A stretch of 64,000 nt of DNA, from positions 11,904,001 to 11,968,000 of the forward strand of contig CM034127.1 in NCBI GenBank assembly GCA_019914995.1. The letters are read 5' to 3'. This document shows positions 11,624 through 25,800 of this stretch, in pieces (position 1 is the stretch's first letter; each line of letters begins with the position of its first letter). The translations under genes were made by a program, and so were the position numbers. The notes beneath the pieces are model-generated. The model saw nothing but the letters and a program-made list of their open reading frames with translations, had not been told where the DNA came from and ran no database searches. Origin of the DNA: Acanthochlamys bracteata (taxonomy: Eukaryota; Streptophyta; Magnoliopsida; Pandanales; Velloziaceae).

Positions 11624-14600
11624 CTAGGAAAGCTTGAGGGCCATCTCTTGAAGAAGAGCGCGCTTCTGTGATGCAGTGATGATTCGACAGGATTCTGCAT
11701 TCTCAAGAACATCAGTTATTATAGCGGCTGCATGACCAAGAGGTTCTTCTGATGCTCTCTTTAGCATGAACGCCTACAAAAGTAAAACACGGTGGGTGAA
11801 ACGGTAAGACATGGAGAACGAGACTAATAATCCAAAGAATTAGTAGAGAAAAGGATAGACAAGGGCTTGTAGTTTCGGTACCTGGCCATGGTGGGATATT
11901 TGTAAAGTGCAAGGCTGCTGAAACCAAGGTTCTCCATCAACTTGAACAGGCAATGGAACAAATAGCTGAATCTTTATAGTTTGACCTTGTGCCAATCTGC
12001 GAGCTCGAGAAAGTCCTACCTGTTGTCACAAAATAAATTTCTCTAATTAACAAAACTGTAGTCACCACAAGTTTCTGAACTTCTATAAACTTAAAGCTCC
12101 AAACATATTTATACATCAATTTGGAAACTCGGATCACAATAATTCCTATGAGATATTCTAGCTAATCACCTGAAGCTTCCCAAGATGCCATGTTCCACTG
12201 ATGCTAACCACCTCTAAAATCTTGTCATGCATCGACTGAGGATCAAAATTGTCGTAGGTGTCATCTTCATTTTGCCACAAATCAACCCCACCCATGTAAC
12301 TTCCAACGTTAGCAACCAGCACTCCTTCTGCATCCTGCAATATTAATATCAAAGATACAGTGAATGTAAGACCTTACTTAAGAATAGGCTCTTTTCTGAA
12401 AAGAAAAACAAGATTCAAAGGTCCAGGGTTTAAAATTGAAGAGAAAACTGCTTTCGCATTAATAACCTATAGTTTATGATGTAACAATCTCATAAAAATT
12501 TAGGATCCAGAAAATGATACCCAGACAAGAATTTTGGTTAAAGATAGATATAGTACCTCCGGAACTTCCACTTCAACGCCATCAACTTCTAGTCTAACTT
12601 GCCATGGAAAGTCAGCAAATGTCCTATCCATGATGCTCTTTGCACCCTCTCTAGCATAAAGCACCTTGTTAACAAACTGCAAAATCGCTCAATTATCAGT
12701 ACGAATTTTGTTGCATGCTGAAAATATTAAATGTTAAACATATATATAACATACATAAGCATCTAATGAAAATGGTACAACCTCAATCTAAAGACAAGTG
12801 CTTTCCCCTTATAAACCATATAACAAGTGAATGCCAATCAGAATTATGAAGGAGATGAAACAGCCAAACTTAATTTACAGTAAGACCAAATGTTGAAAGT
12901 TGGAGTGTGTCCTAAATGTGCCCTGTAGACCAAATATTCTATTACAAATAAAGCAGGCTCTGAATTCAATTAAAGTTGGAGAAGTATCTTGAAATACCTG
13001 ACTGTAGAATTTCTCAGGGTTTTCCTCCCGTAAGTTATGAATGTCAAGAGCAACCTTTGCATCACAACCAACTCCTGTTAATATATGAGAAATTCAATCA
13101 CTAGCAGCACCATATAATAATTAATAGAAAAAGAGAGAAAATACAATACATGCCAAGATAATTGTTCATGATTTTCGGGGTACGAGTAATCTTTGCTTGC
13201 AAGTCTTCTATTGTTATCTTCCACCTGTCAAGGATGGTAACCGCAGCATGCTCTATGTGATTCAGAACTGTGGATAAACCTCCCTGTCTCTCTACAGCAC
13301 CAAGACCACCTCCCCAACCTAGTACTCTGGAAAGATCATTGCCAGTACCAGCTGGAAGAATTGCAACTGGAGGGGGAGATTCATAGTTTTGCTTGTCTAT
13401 TGCATCAAGAACCCAACCTACAGTACCATCACCACCACAAACAAGGACTCTGAAGTGGGGGACTTTTCTGAACAAAGACAATCCTGCTTCAGGTCCCTGT
13501 GCTTTGTTCAACTCACAAACCTGTAAAAAATGCCAGAAGAAAAGCTTCATAGTAAATATATTTGTTATTATTCCAATGAAACCACCGACAGGCTAGGTGC
13601 GACGAATTTCTGCACAGGCTTATGGTGACAATCAATTGGATACATGCAGCACATGAATTTCCTTACAGAATCCTCAACAGGATTTTGTAACATATAGCAT
13701 AACACTTGATGAAGTCCTCAGAGTTGGAGAGGCTAATCAATGATGCACCCTTCTCTCATTTTCTAAATGCGAGACTTCATATATTCCCAAGAACCATCAA
13801 TTTCTAGCTTTCTGAAATACTGATAAGAATGAATTTGTGGGGTATACTGTCATGGTAACTTCTCAGTTATATGATTAGCTGCTTAATAACCAACGAGGTC
13901 TTAAAGTACTACAATTTCTAAAACTTGGCGGAGTCGTAATACAGTCATCCTATGAGAATGATCTAGTAAATGTTGGAAGTATGAGCAAGGTAGCTGGTCT
14001 CCCGGCAACTCATAACATTTCAACAACACATCATCTAGCGTAATGCTGGCTTAGAAACTAGGAACTACTTAAATCAGGTTCAGAAAACTTCAACTATATG
14101 CTAATCACAATTATGTTAATTACATGCTTTAACCAATTCAGGACATAACATTACGGGATAATTGACAACAGCACACTAAATTATACTAAAGATAGTGTGA
14201 ATGATGTAAGGACATTTTAAGAAAGTAACATATGCCTTACCTGTACAGGATTCAAAAGCCTATGCAAACGCAATCTCAGATGATTTCCACGCTGGGCACC
14301 GCTTTTCTTGTTAATAAAAACCAGTAATGGTCTTGCATCAGGAGGCAAATCAACTAATTCATATTTCATTTTGACGCCAAACATCAAAGCATCAGCTTGG
14401 GAGAGTGAATCATCTCTTCTGAGTTTTTCCTTAATATCCTCTTTTCCGTCGCTTTCACTGGTGGGATGCAGGTCAGCTATTCCATTACAATGGCTCAGAT
14501 TTCCTTGAGAGAGCTTTGGTGTGTGATAACCATCAGCTGCACTCTCTGCAGATGAGTCAAAAGTACCCGTGCTATTAGCTGAATCGGCAGGTTTAGCACC

Positions 14601-15407
14601 ACGTTTAAACTTTTTACTCTGATTTCTAATATGACCACGAACATTAGACGCAATTTCATTGGCACCCTGGGTGATAGAGCTGAAGAACCCAGTTGTACTG
14701 GGTCTACGGAGGTCTTTTACATAAAGAGGTGATAGAATAAGCCGTTTAAATGGTCCCAGATCACAAAGGTCACCAGTCTCATTAGCGAAGCTCGCTTGAC
14801 ACTCATCATGCAATAGCCGCTGACACCACATGCAGCACCATATTGGAGAAGCTCCTAGGAATGATGCAGTGAAAGGCTCTTCACAATAACTGCAATATGG
14901 AGTCTCTTCTGTCCTATCTGTTATTTCCGCCCACTGGACCGCCCACTGGTGAACTGCATGCTTATAACCAATCATGGACACGCATTTGCAGTCTTTATTA
15001 GCATTTGAAGAACATATCAGATGTGCTGCTACTCCACAAACATCACATCTGTGGATGTTGTAATCTGATGAGAGCATCTGCCCAAGAGGTTGGGGTGGTG
15101 CAACAGACTCCAAGCAAACACAACATTTCAAACCTTTAGCTCGAGAACCAGGTTCGATAGCCCACTCATGAGCTGCAGCAGGTGTTTTATGCTTCGATTT
15201 TGTTTTTTTCTTTGACTTTGCCATTGCTTTCATCAAGGTCAGACTAATGTTTCTCCTCCGATGAAATATTGAGTAGAATAGTGTTAAGATTCCAATAGCA
15301 AAAGCAGTAATGCAAGCAACTGTGAAGAGCCAAGAATCTGTGTCCTCAGATGAATAGCTGCTGCAAGCAGGAGGTAGTATATTGTTGTTTTCTCCTAGCT
15401 CACCCAT
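11624..15407 (-). CDS. DGK1: Diacylglycerol kinase, plant cluster I (DGK1-type)
   Basis: Phosphorylates diacylglycerol to phosphatidic acid at membranes. Seven coding exons: 15407-14241, 13520-13154, 13074-12998, 12676-12557, 12334-12170, 12019-11882 and 11773-11624, giving 727 aa (Arabidopsis DGK1 is 728 as I recall). The ATG is at MGELGEN; the frame extends 11 codons upstream but from a GTG. Domains: a transmembrane helix at about 26-48 followed by a basic patch, two Cys/His-rich C1 domains (about 80-142 and 153-220, the second starting HQWAVQW), a Ser-rich linker, then the catalytic domain from [18 protein letters not shown] with ATP-site GGDGTVGW at about 418 and [11 protein letters not shown]. 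The accessory domain includes [10 protein letters not shown]. Intron 2 can be read as GC-AG (LGVGCDAKV) or as GT-AG shifted 4 bp (LGIGCDAKV); the two have equal length. A splice acceptor at 15462-15460 implies a 5'-UTR intron. Confidence 0.96.
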
Positions 15408-18400
15408 TAATATAATATTTGCTTCAACTCTCAAATCCACTCTAAGAAGAGTTGAGACACTGAAAAAAGTAAACCAAAATCCCTAAGGGGAGGTGGAGCA
15501 CTGAAGGAGCATAATCCCATCTTTTCTTCTTTTGGCTTCACTTGTAATCATGGTTTAAACATAATCGCCAATTAAGCAGCTGATAATCTTATACTGTGTT
15601 TAATTTTTCCCAAACTGCTTGCTAGTATAAACTTTCACTTCTTGCCTCAAAAAAGAATAATAGACTTGTCGGAATAGTTGTTACACAAAGAATGATAAGA
15701 AATTGACTCCACTTCTTGATAGTTTGTCAAGTGGATAAACCTGTTGGCATGAAACAGGATATAGCTTACTTCTGGAAAAAAGAAAAAAAAAACAAATGAG
15801 GCTAAAAGAACAATCTTACTAATCTAGGCTTCTAAAGCAACATAACACCAGTTCACAAACATATCCAAAAAATAAGATTAAAAGAACAATCTTACTTGTC
15901 TATGCTTCTAAAGAAGACACAAAACCAGTTCCAATCAGAATAAAATTGTACACCAACACACAGCTACTATAAGGACCATTAACCACTACTGCGTGGAATG
16001 CATTTACATAAAACATCTAACACATACAAGCACAGTTGTTAAATATACAGTGAGACTGTTGCTTTCAATATGTAGGGATTGATAGGAATTGAATTACTTG
16101 CAAGGGAAAGACAACTCCAACCAAGAGAATAAGGACAAAGAACGCCATCTCCTTCTTTCAAACAAAATGACATACACAGCACATAAGTATCAATGAAATA
16201 AGAAAATCCATGAGAAAGGAAAGGACTTAACTAAAGCGAATCAAATCCTCACATATGAAACTAAGGAGAAACAAAATACTATTGTGTAAACTTTATCTAG
16301 CGCTCAAATCATCTTCGCTTAAGATCAATTTCATTGGAAAAAGTGATAGCAATATAGTTAACTAAACAATGGTCACAATATAACACAAAATATAGAAACT
16401 CAACAAAACTGCCCCTACTTATTTGTTAATATACCATATTCGAATGTTGCATTGGAGGAAGATAACAATCTGAATTAGGTGGCTTACAAGTGCTTGTCAT
16501 ACGTCATAACTCCATAATTTGTTATGTCTCAGAAGCCATGTTCACCTATCTCCCCAATCTCATCTTCTCCTTTTCGGTTTTTTTTTTTTTTTTTCCTTCC
16601 AATTCAAACCATTTCATAACACATAAGCACTTAAAGGTCTACTACTACGGACATTGCATCCAAACAAAAGTCATGGCTTCCAAAGGAGTTCTACACAAAA
16701 CCTTCATTACGTACAGCTCCGTGTCATACTCTATAATGTGAAATTTCAAAACATCGGAAAACAGTAACAAAGATCTTTTAAAAGTGAAGGGACAAAAACA
16801 AGAAATGAAAAATCAGTTCCCAGAAAGTAGAGGAAATTTAATGAAAAAAAGAAATTGAAGAAAAAGCTCGAATCTTTGGCGGGAAAGAACAAAACCGATT
16901 TCCCCTATTCGATTATTTCGTCAGTCAATCGATCACAACCCAAAAACCAATGAAAAAAATCACAAGAAAAGAGGAATTTCTGTAAAAATCCAAAATGATG
17001 TAATCTCTCATATAACGAAAGCAAATGGCAAAAAACCTGATGAATTTGTTCCGAAACCATGCAAAAGAATAACGATCCAACGCCTGCTTCCGGTAATCTA
17101 CTCAAATTCTTGATTGAAAATTTTTGAGAAAATGATAAAGATTAATAGAAATAGACCGCTCTTCGATTCGGTGACTCACTAATTGCAAGATAGCTTGTAT
17201 TTCTTTTCCAAAAAAATTAATATAATTAAAATAACATAAATACACTTTTTTAATAAAAGGGGAACGCTCCTTGCTTGCCGACAGACCGCACAAGGTAAAC
17301 GCGTTTCTCAGGAAATGGAAACGCGTTCCATACTTTGTCCTCTTACTGCAGTTAACCGTAGACTTGTAAAACTAGATAACAAGAAAGAAACTTCTTCTAA
17401 ACCGTAACACTAAACTGGAGTTTAAATTAACTCTAGAATATCAAAATTTTGCTTCAGTAAATAAAATAAAATTTAAAATTTTTATTATGCTGGTTGATTT
17501 TGGATTTGTTTTTAATGACATGATTTGAAAGCGTAGTTTGAAAGAGTTTGCAAACAGAATGGTTAAATTGGAATAAGAATATTTGTCTAGATGAACTCTT
17601 TTGCTGTGTGCATTTTCTAGAAATGAATCCAAAAAAGAAAACTGAAGATTTTCTTACTTAGATATTTGGTGGATTCGTTGAGCAGTCGCTTTAAAATATC
17701 GTCGAAGAGTTTAGACAAAGATTGATATTATTCCACTTTAATGATTTACTCTAAGTTATGAAAATCATAATATGTGGCATGATATATGGTATGTGCTTCG
17801 CCAAGTAACTCTCCATTATTATTATTAGAACTTTGGAGATCGTAGTTTTTCATGATACCGCACTACATTTAATTGCAAAAAAAAAAAAAAAAAAAAAAAA
17901 AAATGCGTAGATCAATTTATGTTTATATATAGAACTAGCAATTTTAATATAGGTGAAACTGTGAAAGGCAAAATACATAGATGATGAGTTGGACATTTGA
18001 GTTGATACAAATAAAAAATCATGAGGATTTTTAACGACAATCACAAGTTTTCATAAAGATCTTTAAACTTGATCAAAGAAAATATTTGAGCTGAGGTTCT
18101 TAATGTCTAACTTATTTTTTTTAAATAACTCAATTTATTCTAACATGCCGCGTAGACAATGGGTACGAACAAATACGTTTGAAGTTAGGTAACCTAGACG
18201 TTACTTGTGCCTACTCATCCTCTACATCAACGTGTCTTTTTCTCCGGAACACAATCTACACACGTATGCGATGACAATAATATGCAACAAATTGTTTGTT
18301 TTAAATGTTTCATATGGGCTGCTAATAAACACTGATAGCCCGAGGCCCAACTGCTCGTTTCAATTTCGTTAGTACTCCTTTAGGCCCAAAACACTAATCA

Positions 18401-18587
18401 CGTCACTCCATCCAACGGCCAGAAATCCATCTATTACTGTTCCTCCAACCAAAAAAAAAGTAGCCGTTAACTCTAATAACGTCTCTATTATTTTTCTTCT
18501 CTCTCACACTCTAAAATCTTTTGCTGCGATCAACCGATCAACTAAAAAAAAAAGAGTAATCAGAATAATTCGAGATTCAATCAGGCA
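15408..18587. other. Divergent promoter region between DGK1 and the TPX2-like gene
   Basis: About 3.2 kb. The DGK1 side holds a 5'-UTR with an acceptor (ACTTTTTTCAG at 15470-15460) whose donor I could not place; first-exon sequence probably lies near 16.9-17.3 kb. A 27-nt A run lies at 17877-17903. The TPX2 side holds the promoter motifs listed separately. No coding gene is seen. Confidence 0.45.
18344..18468 (+). promoter_or_regulatory. Site II and MSA-like motifs upstream of the TPX2-like gene
   Basis: Two GGCCCA (site II, TGGGCC/T complement) motifs at 18344-18349 and 18383-18388. Two MSA cores: AACGG at 18414-18418 in TCCAACGGCC, and CCGTT at 18464-18468 in AGCCGTTAAC. MSA elements bind three-repeat MYB factors that switch on G2/M genes, and site II motifs are common in proliferation genes. 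Both fit a mitotic microtubule protein. All four lie 120-245 bp above the ATG. Confidence 0.5.
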
Positions 18588-21500
18588 ATGTCTACACCGT
18601 CAAATACTCCACGTCGCCGACAACCTTCGCTGCCGTCTCCGGTGACCGATTCCGAGAACACCGATCCCAATATTCAGTTCTCTTCACCGCAACAACAATC
18701 TTCATCTTTGAAACAACCGAAGACGCCGGTTTCGAAACCGTCCGTGGTTAAATCGAAGATTAAACCTAAATCCATTATTCCTAAATCACCAACGCCGCCA
18801 ACTCTTCCTGTTGTTGCTGTTGGTGCTCCGCGCCAGAGAAAGTTTATTGTTGCGAAAAAGAAGAATAGAGGGGATGAGTGTAACAAGAGAACGGAAGCGG
18901 CTTATGAAGCCCTCCGTCGATCGCAAGATGAGTTTTTCCTAAAACCTAGTGATGATAATCAAGTTTTAAAGACTGGTGAGCGTTTGGATAGTATTGGATT
19001 AGAGAAAAATGATGGTTTGATGAAGAAGGAAATAGGGAAAATTGATGACGAGTCAAAGAAAGCGAAGAATTTGGTAAGGGTAGAATCTGTGGAGAACGAA
19101 GATAATGGATTGCAGCAACAACAGCAGGAGAAACAGGATGAGTTTGAGAGAAGCACGGAGACAAGGAAATTGAAGAGTTCGGTAATGGAAGAGGCATTGA
19201 ATTGCTTGCCTGAACCGGGGTCAGGGAGGGTGAAGCATTTGGTGCAGGCGTTTGAGAGCTTGCTTTCGCTGTCATCGAAGGAGCATGAAGAAGGCTTGAT
19301 GGCTGAGGAAAGCAAGAAAAATGTGTTGAATTGGGCGCTTCCTGGATTGCAGCAGCTGTCTCCTAAGATGGTTGGAGTGGGAACGGCATCTTTTGTTTCT
19401 GGGCCAGTTTACTTATCTGCAGAGTTTGTGCCTTCAAGGGATTTCCAAAGGGATTCTCGGTTGTGTTCTTCATTTGATAGCTGTGGTGATAGGTGAGACA
19501 AAATTCAAGACAGGTTGGATGTGGTTATTTTGCTTCGACATTTTGAAGTATTAATTTCTGTTTCGTTGATTTTTTGTCATCTTTGTCATGTTTATCATTT
19601 GCAGAATGAGCTGGGGGAGTAAGACAACTGGTGGAGGTTGCCGGAGTAAGCGCAATGTGAGTTCACTTGTCGCACCATTAATTAGCCTATGTTGGTTGAA
19701 TGTTTAATTTGGTAATAATATGTTACTTTCAGAGTACCGATTCCACTAGAAGGAGCTGGGATAAGAAGCTGAAGGTGACCAGCCAGAAGCCCTTCAAGCT
19801 AAGGACTGAGGTATTTTCAGTGATTAAGAATCATGCTCTTATGCAATTGTTGTATTACTCACCTCAGTGTTTCTTTCCAATATTTTTTACATGCTTATGA
19901 TACAAACGAAGCAGCTTTTTCATGCTCTTAAATAGTACATTTCACATATGCCTTTATACTAAGCCAACTCTTCCTTAGCTAGGTAAGTCTTGGCCTCAAA
20001 TTCAAGCTGATTTGTGATATCGCCTTTCTTGGTGGGAAGCTATGATTGTTCCATCAAGCAAGAAATCATTCCTTTGTCTCCAATATCTCGTTGTATGAAT
20101 TGTAGACTCCATCAATGTAATCTTCTAGTGACTTCTTAGAAAAATGGAGTCTTCATATCTATATTCTCTGTGACCCTAGTTTCCGGTTTACTAGGCTTAC
20201 TAGTCAGAGGACTTGGTTGCTTGTATTAGTTTTCTTCAGTTGACTGCAAACTTTCAAAGAACTCTTCTGCTTTTGTTTGGATCTCGGGCTAATTCACCTA
20301 CTTTTATTCACAGCAAAGAGGAAGAGTCAAGGAAGACCAGTTTCTTAAGAAAGTGCAGGAGATGATAATTGAGGAAGAAAAAAAACGGATTCCCGTAGCA
20401 CAAGGCCTTCCATGGACAACAGATGAACCAGAGGTGAATCATAAATGTCTCATCCTAATTTATTGAAGCTATGCTCTCCATTCTCTTGTTAACCAGTTGG
20501 TCTTTTTTTGTGGGAATGTTCTCATTGTTTGATGAAATAGAAGGTCAAGAAATTTCCTATACTACAAGTACCTGATCCTATCCTGGAATCTATTTAACTT
20601 TTGGTTTTGAGCAGTATATGTTTTCATGAAGCTCTTGTCAATGAGTACTTTGATGTTGCTGTCTACAAATGCCAAGTAGATCATGATGGTCCTGTCTTGT
20701 CTTAGTTATTTGGATCAGTAACATGTAGGAAGGTTGAGGAGGGAGAAAATATCTAATTCATGTTACAGAGCTTACTTAAGTTTATTTGAAAGAGGTGATA
20801 AATACTAGTTAAATGCACACAATACTTTGTTCTTAAGCTTATTTTTCTAGGCATTCAAGATATTATCTTCTCTGTGTTGTAGATGGATGTCTGTGAATAC
20901 TTAATTGGAGAGGGTTTAAGTACATAAGTGGTGTGTACCCTAAAATGCATATCAAAATTTCGTTCATATGTGATAGTATGCAAATACCAGGTATGCATAG
21001 TGAATAAAAATGGCATGAATATCCTCCATATTTTCAAGAAGACAATGGCCAGCTGGTTTCTATTACAGACACTTGTGTACTTAACTACCTTTTGTGATAT
21101 ACAGAAAGCTCTTTCAGTTTATATATTCATAATTATTCATGTTGCTTACTGGTTGCATGGTTCTTGAACTTGTCAATGTGGTCAGTGTTTGGTAAAACCT
21201 CATATAAAGGATCCCACAGAGCCACTTGATATCTTTCTTCACAGTGATTGTCGAGCAGTTGAGCGAGCAGATTTTGATCATTATGTAAGTTCGTTATGAG
21301 ATTCTAGTTCAGAGGCCTTCCAACATTTACTAGTGCCTAATGGAGCTTTATGTAGCTCTTTGAAGAGCGAAGCTTAACATTTATATGAATGTCTCCATAG
21401 GTTGCAGAGAGGACCAGCCTTGCTGAACATTTAAAAATGGAAAGAGAGCGACTACAGAAGGTATGCCAAATTTTACTTGGTTACTACAATTCCTGTCAGC

Positions 21501-21849
21501 AGTTTTTAGATGTATACTTATCTGTATCTTTCTGACAGTTGGAAGAAGAAGAGGAAATTAAGAGACTCAGAAGAGAACTTGTGCCTAAAGCTCAACCAAT
21601 GCCTTACTTTGACAGGCCTTTTGTCCCAAAGAAGTGAGCTTCTAGATTTTTAAATTTTGTGACTTAGTATTGTAAGATTCCTGCATGTTGTGTTAGTGTT
21701 AAACTGATGAACTGACAGAATCTCTTTTGCTTGGGGACAGGTCAACCAGACCGAGGACGGTGCCCAAGGAACCAAGATTCCGCATCCGTCAAAACAAACA
21801 GTGTACTTTAACTTTCTCCCACATACATACCATTGTTTATCTTAATTAA
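18588..21849 (+). CDS. TPX2-family microtubule-associated protein
   Basis: Eight exons: 18588-19492, 19605-19656, 19733-19810, 20314-20433, 21186-21284, 21401-21460, 21539-21633 and 21741-21849, giving about 505 aa. The N-terminal third is Pro/Ser/Lys-rich and disordered. A calmodulin-binding-like helix follows, GSGRVKHLVQAFESLLSL, then NWALPGLQQLSP. The C-terminal half is the TPX2 domain: PFKLRTEQRGRVKEDQFLKK, EEEKKRIPVAQGLPW, a coiled-coil KMERERLQKLEEEEEIKRLR, and LVPKAQPMPYFDRPFVPKK. Members bind and nucleate spindle and cortical microtubules and may activate Aurora kinase. I recall Arabidopsis At5g15510/At3g01710 as closest. The last coding exon after RFRIRQNKQC is uncertain; another downstream splice could replace the last 15 residues. 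A short QQQQQ tract is present. Upstream MSA motifs suggest G2/M expression. Confidence 0.9.
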
Positions 21850-22894
21850 AGTAACTCTTCAGTTTGTTATGTTATCAGGCATAATCTTTTTATTTTACAT
21901 ATGCAAATATCAATCTTGAAATTGTTGGCTTGATATAGTATTTAAAGTTTATCCAAAAATTGGTTAATCTTCTAACGCTCAACTATCCACATGCTTTAGT
22001 AACGATTTGGTGTTCCCATGAAGAGATGTTCTTATTCAAAATTTGTTCAATCTTGGAATGCTAGGCATCAATTTGAAGGTCAACTGCTAACGGGGCTTAG
22101 GCACAAAAAACGTTTTGCTGAGGGATAGTGGTGATTGAAGATGCGAAAGTTCCACAGTAGGAACACAGCACGATTGTTTCTGGGTTGCAGTCAATGTAAT
22201 TTCGCTACATTCCTAAGGCTTTCTGCCTGAGAATGGATTCTTTCATTTTTCCTGATGTAAAATCCACTGGAGAGTCCGTTCTTCTCTCCATGCAACACTA
22301 CATAATCTTTCTCTGGCGCGCTAAGAGAAACATTTTCATGTACATGATCTGATTTTGGAATATTCTTATGTAGAGAATCTCAACATGAAATTTCAGCTGC
22401 GATATTAGTGAGCATTTCGTCCAACTAGAGTTATTTTGCAGTCGACCAAAAACACTCGTCCGATTTTAATCTGCTCGACAGTTGATTCCATTTCCTTTTG
22501 AAACTATGTCAACAATTGAATGCATGGCAAGAGTTCACAAAGCACTTTGACAAGTTTTAATGAATTAGTAACACAACTGGTACAGAGTAAGCTCTGCTCT
22601 TCAAATTTCTTTCATCTCATTCTAAGCATCAGTAAAGAACAGAGGAAAAAAATTATGAATACTTGTAACAAATGAAAGATACACCTAAAAGTGCGTTAAT
22701 CGGAATCGTGCAGATGGTGCAAGGGAGATCTAAAGAACTAAATTTCTACTCAGGGAGAAAACCTCCCATATTGTGTAGTAAGTAGACGGCATCTTTCAAA
22801 AACCAATTATTTGACAACCAAAATTCTGGCTGTTGAGACTCAATCAGGCTGCTTTAGCAAGAGAGTATTCAACAATTAAAAAGAACCAAAAAGC
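21850..22894. other. Convergent 3' region of the TPX2-like and MPP-beta genes
   Basis: Probable 3'-UTRs of both genes meet here. A possible extra terminal exon of the TPX2-like gene could lie near 22080-22140, but I could not support one. No other signal. Confidence 0.4.
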
Positions 22895-25800
22895 TTAATA
22901 ACGGAGTAAGTAGGTCCTGCGTCTGAACCAGTTGTAATCTGGAAGCTTCTGGATCGATCCCATTGCAGCAATTGCAACATCCTGCAAGACCAAAATACAA
23001 GAACTCGACTTCAATATGTGATCAATATAAGAAGCAAAAACAATAACCAATACGATTAAATGACTACTATTAGAAATCATGATCATATGTATAATCTAGA
23101 TTTCAAATCATCCTCAAGTATATGCCCTAAGGCATTAGTATGAAAGTTCTTAATAAAGAACTTGGGCCAAATGTCCATCAAGGACATGCTCATTTTCATT
23201 TGCACACTAATAGTAGAAGTATGATAGCAAGAACAAAGTATTAGTTGGTTGATCAAGGTAAATCCATTACCTGAAACCATCAGACTTTCAAACTTTATCA
23301 TACTGATTGACTGGAATAGCAGTATAGTCTTTGTTTAAAGTTCTGCAGCACCTACCTGATCAAATATGAACCGATTCGCAACACGCTTGATCGTGCTTGG
23401 ATCAACTGCATCTATCCTTGCAAAAAGTTCAGCTGCTGGTATTCTGCGACCGTATGTGAGTAGCTGCAATCGAAAAGGAGCTCCAGATGCTCAGAACTGC
23501 ACAAATTTATGAAGCAGCTAAACATGCAGTTTAAAAACATAACAATGAAATTACCTGACGACCAATATCTTCAGCTACCGGACTAGTCCCATCAATGTGA
23601 AGTTGAAGAGAAGATTTTAACTGTACAGAACAAGTTAATGTTAGCATTCCTGCGTCTTATAACTTGAAGACACCTCTTGTGGATAACCCATGAGAAAAAT
23701 ATCATTTTCATTCATGCATCTTGACAATCTAGGACCCTATCTGTTAGAAGAGGTTCAGGATTTCATCTGGATAGAAGGAAAAATAGATATTACATTCAAG
23801 GCAGGGCACAAGATATTGCTTTGCTAGTTCTTACTATCTGCTAAAGTAGGGATCTTTCAAGAACAGACAGCAATTGCTGCCGCAATGTTACTTGTAATGA
23901 CATACCTGATTACGAGCACGGATAACATCAGCCTCTGACACTCGGTATGACAACTTGCTTATCTCATGCATAATTGCCCAGGCTAAATCATCCAAACCAT
24001 CAGGCTAAGTAGGTACAAGAAAAAACAGAATAATCAGTAGCCTGACCAATATGAGGTAACCAAAAAGATTGCTTGCATGTTCAAAGCATATCCTACTGCA
24101 TAAATTCAGACAAAACAAGCTTCTAGAAATTACATAAATCAAGTTTTCCAAAGGACCTAACCAATAAAATATAATTTTCTTTTAATACTTTCTTAAGTCT
24201 TCCAACACATTTTTAACCTTCTTTTTTCATCAGTTACACCACAAGCAACAAAACCAAAAATCAATGCATAAAAAAATGCATAAGATATTGTACCAACAAT
24301 ATCTAAAAGGATGCTATCCAAGAAACATGCATGGATCACTAGAGAGGAATCTTCAGTTCTTGAAAAATCCTTATTACAAAATAGAGGCATAGACAAGGTC
24401 CGTATGCTAACAATTGACAATAAATACACTACATATTCAGCAGTTAATTGACTTAGCATCACACACCTCATGCAGGATTACATGGCTAGTAAATTTAGAG
24501 AAACTCATTCTGACAATAGCTACACGCAGCCTATAAAATGTAGTAGACCATATACAACCGCCTAATATGTCTCAGTGGAACAGTTACAAGTAGAGTATTA
24601 TTGAACAGAAAATATCAACCTTGAATACAAAAACATCATCACAGTATCAAATTTCGTTTGCTTCATAAATCCTTCTCCTGCTTCCTAAGGTGAAAGTGCA
24701 TTCTAAAGAATTAATATTCACAACTGACACTAAAGGTATACTTGCAGTAGATGTTAGTCATCATGTTGATTTAACAAAAAAGGAATGATGCATCAGTTCA
24801 TCTAAATTCTAAAAGCAATAACACTTTCTCCTTCAGGAAATATTTCTCAAAAACTATTTTTAACATTAACTGAAGCATATAAACACAAATAAAAGATAAG
24901 TATCAGCATATAGAAGGCAAACCTTGGCAACTGCGTGAACGCCAAAAAGGCCTATATCCTTATAGTTTGTATTGAAGGCCATCATGCTTTCTGCTATGTC
25001 ATTAATAGCAATCCTTTGTACAAGCTCTGATCTGATTGGGATTTGCACAGTGTGCTAATTAGATGTGCGACGATAAGCCGTCAATTATAAAATATACAGA
25101 TAAGAAACAATGAAAGCTCACCCCATATGCTTCCCGCCTCCAGCATTCTTAGTCCAAGAACCTAGCATAGTCTGCATAACCATCAAAGCTATAGAATCTG
25201 GGTCCGTCCAGGATGCTCCACTGAAAGCAACAGCGAGATGTGCAAGTGGCATATCATCATCTATGATGCGAACCTGAGTTTCATAAAATAAAATGTTATG
25301 CTGTTAGTAGCGATTGCCTTGCAGCTTTATAATGTTTTGGGGGGGTGGGTGGTTGGGAGGGGGAAGCAAACCTCAGAACCGGTAAAAATGGCAGGTTCCT
25401 TAGCAGCCAACTGCGATGCAGTAGTTGGATCAGTTGAGAGCTTTGTGAAGTTCTTCTTGACCAGCTCGACCAAGTCTTCATGCTTCACAGCCCCAGAAGC
25501 AGAAATAACCTGGAAAACAATGGTGAATAATAAGATACTCAAGATCTATTATAAAAACCTAAAGTACATGCTAACATAAGGTAATGAATGCTGCTACAAT
25601 TTTTAAGCAAAGACCACAAACCATCCTAGGAGCTGTGTAGTGGTTCAAGATGTAGTTCTTAAGGTGCTCTTTCGTAATTGTCTTGACGTTCTGAGCAGGC
25701 CCCAAAATAGTCCTCCCCAATGGCGAATATTGGAAAGCCGTTGCGTGCAAATGGTCAAATATAACTTCTTCTGTTTGCCCCTCCACCTGAAAGCCAGAAA

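Noticed and set aside
15405-15440. DGK start 11 codons further upstream
   Set aside because: The upstream codon is GTG. The ATG at 15407 gives the expected 727 aa.
17877-17903. A27 run taken as a retrotransposon poly(A) tail
   Set aside because: No SINE or LINE body, target duplication or reverse-transcriptase text upstream. A simple homopolymer explains it.
24193-24471. 92-codon minus-strand frame inside the MPP-beta gene
   Set aside because: Lies wholly in intron 5, between phase-matched exons; no domain.
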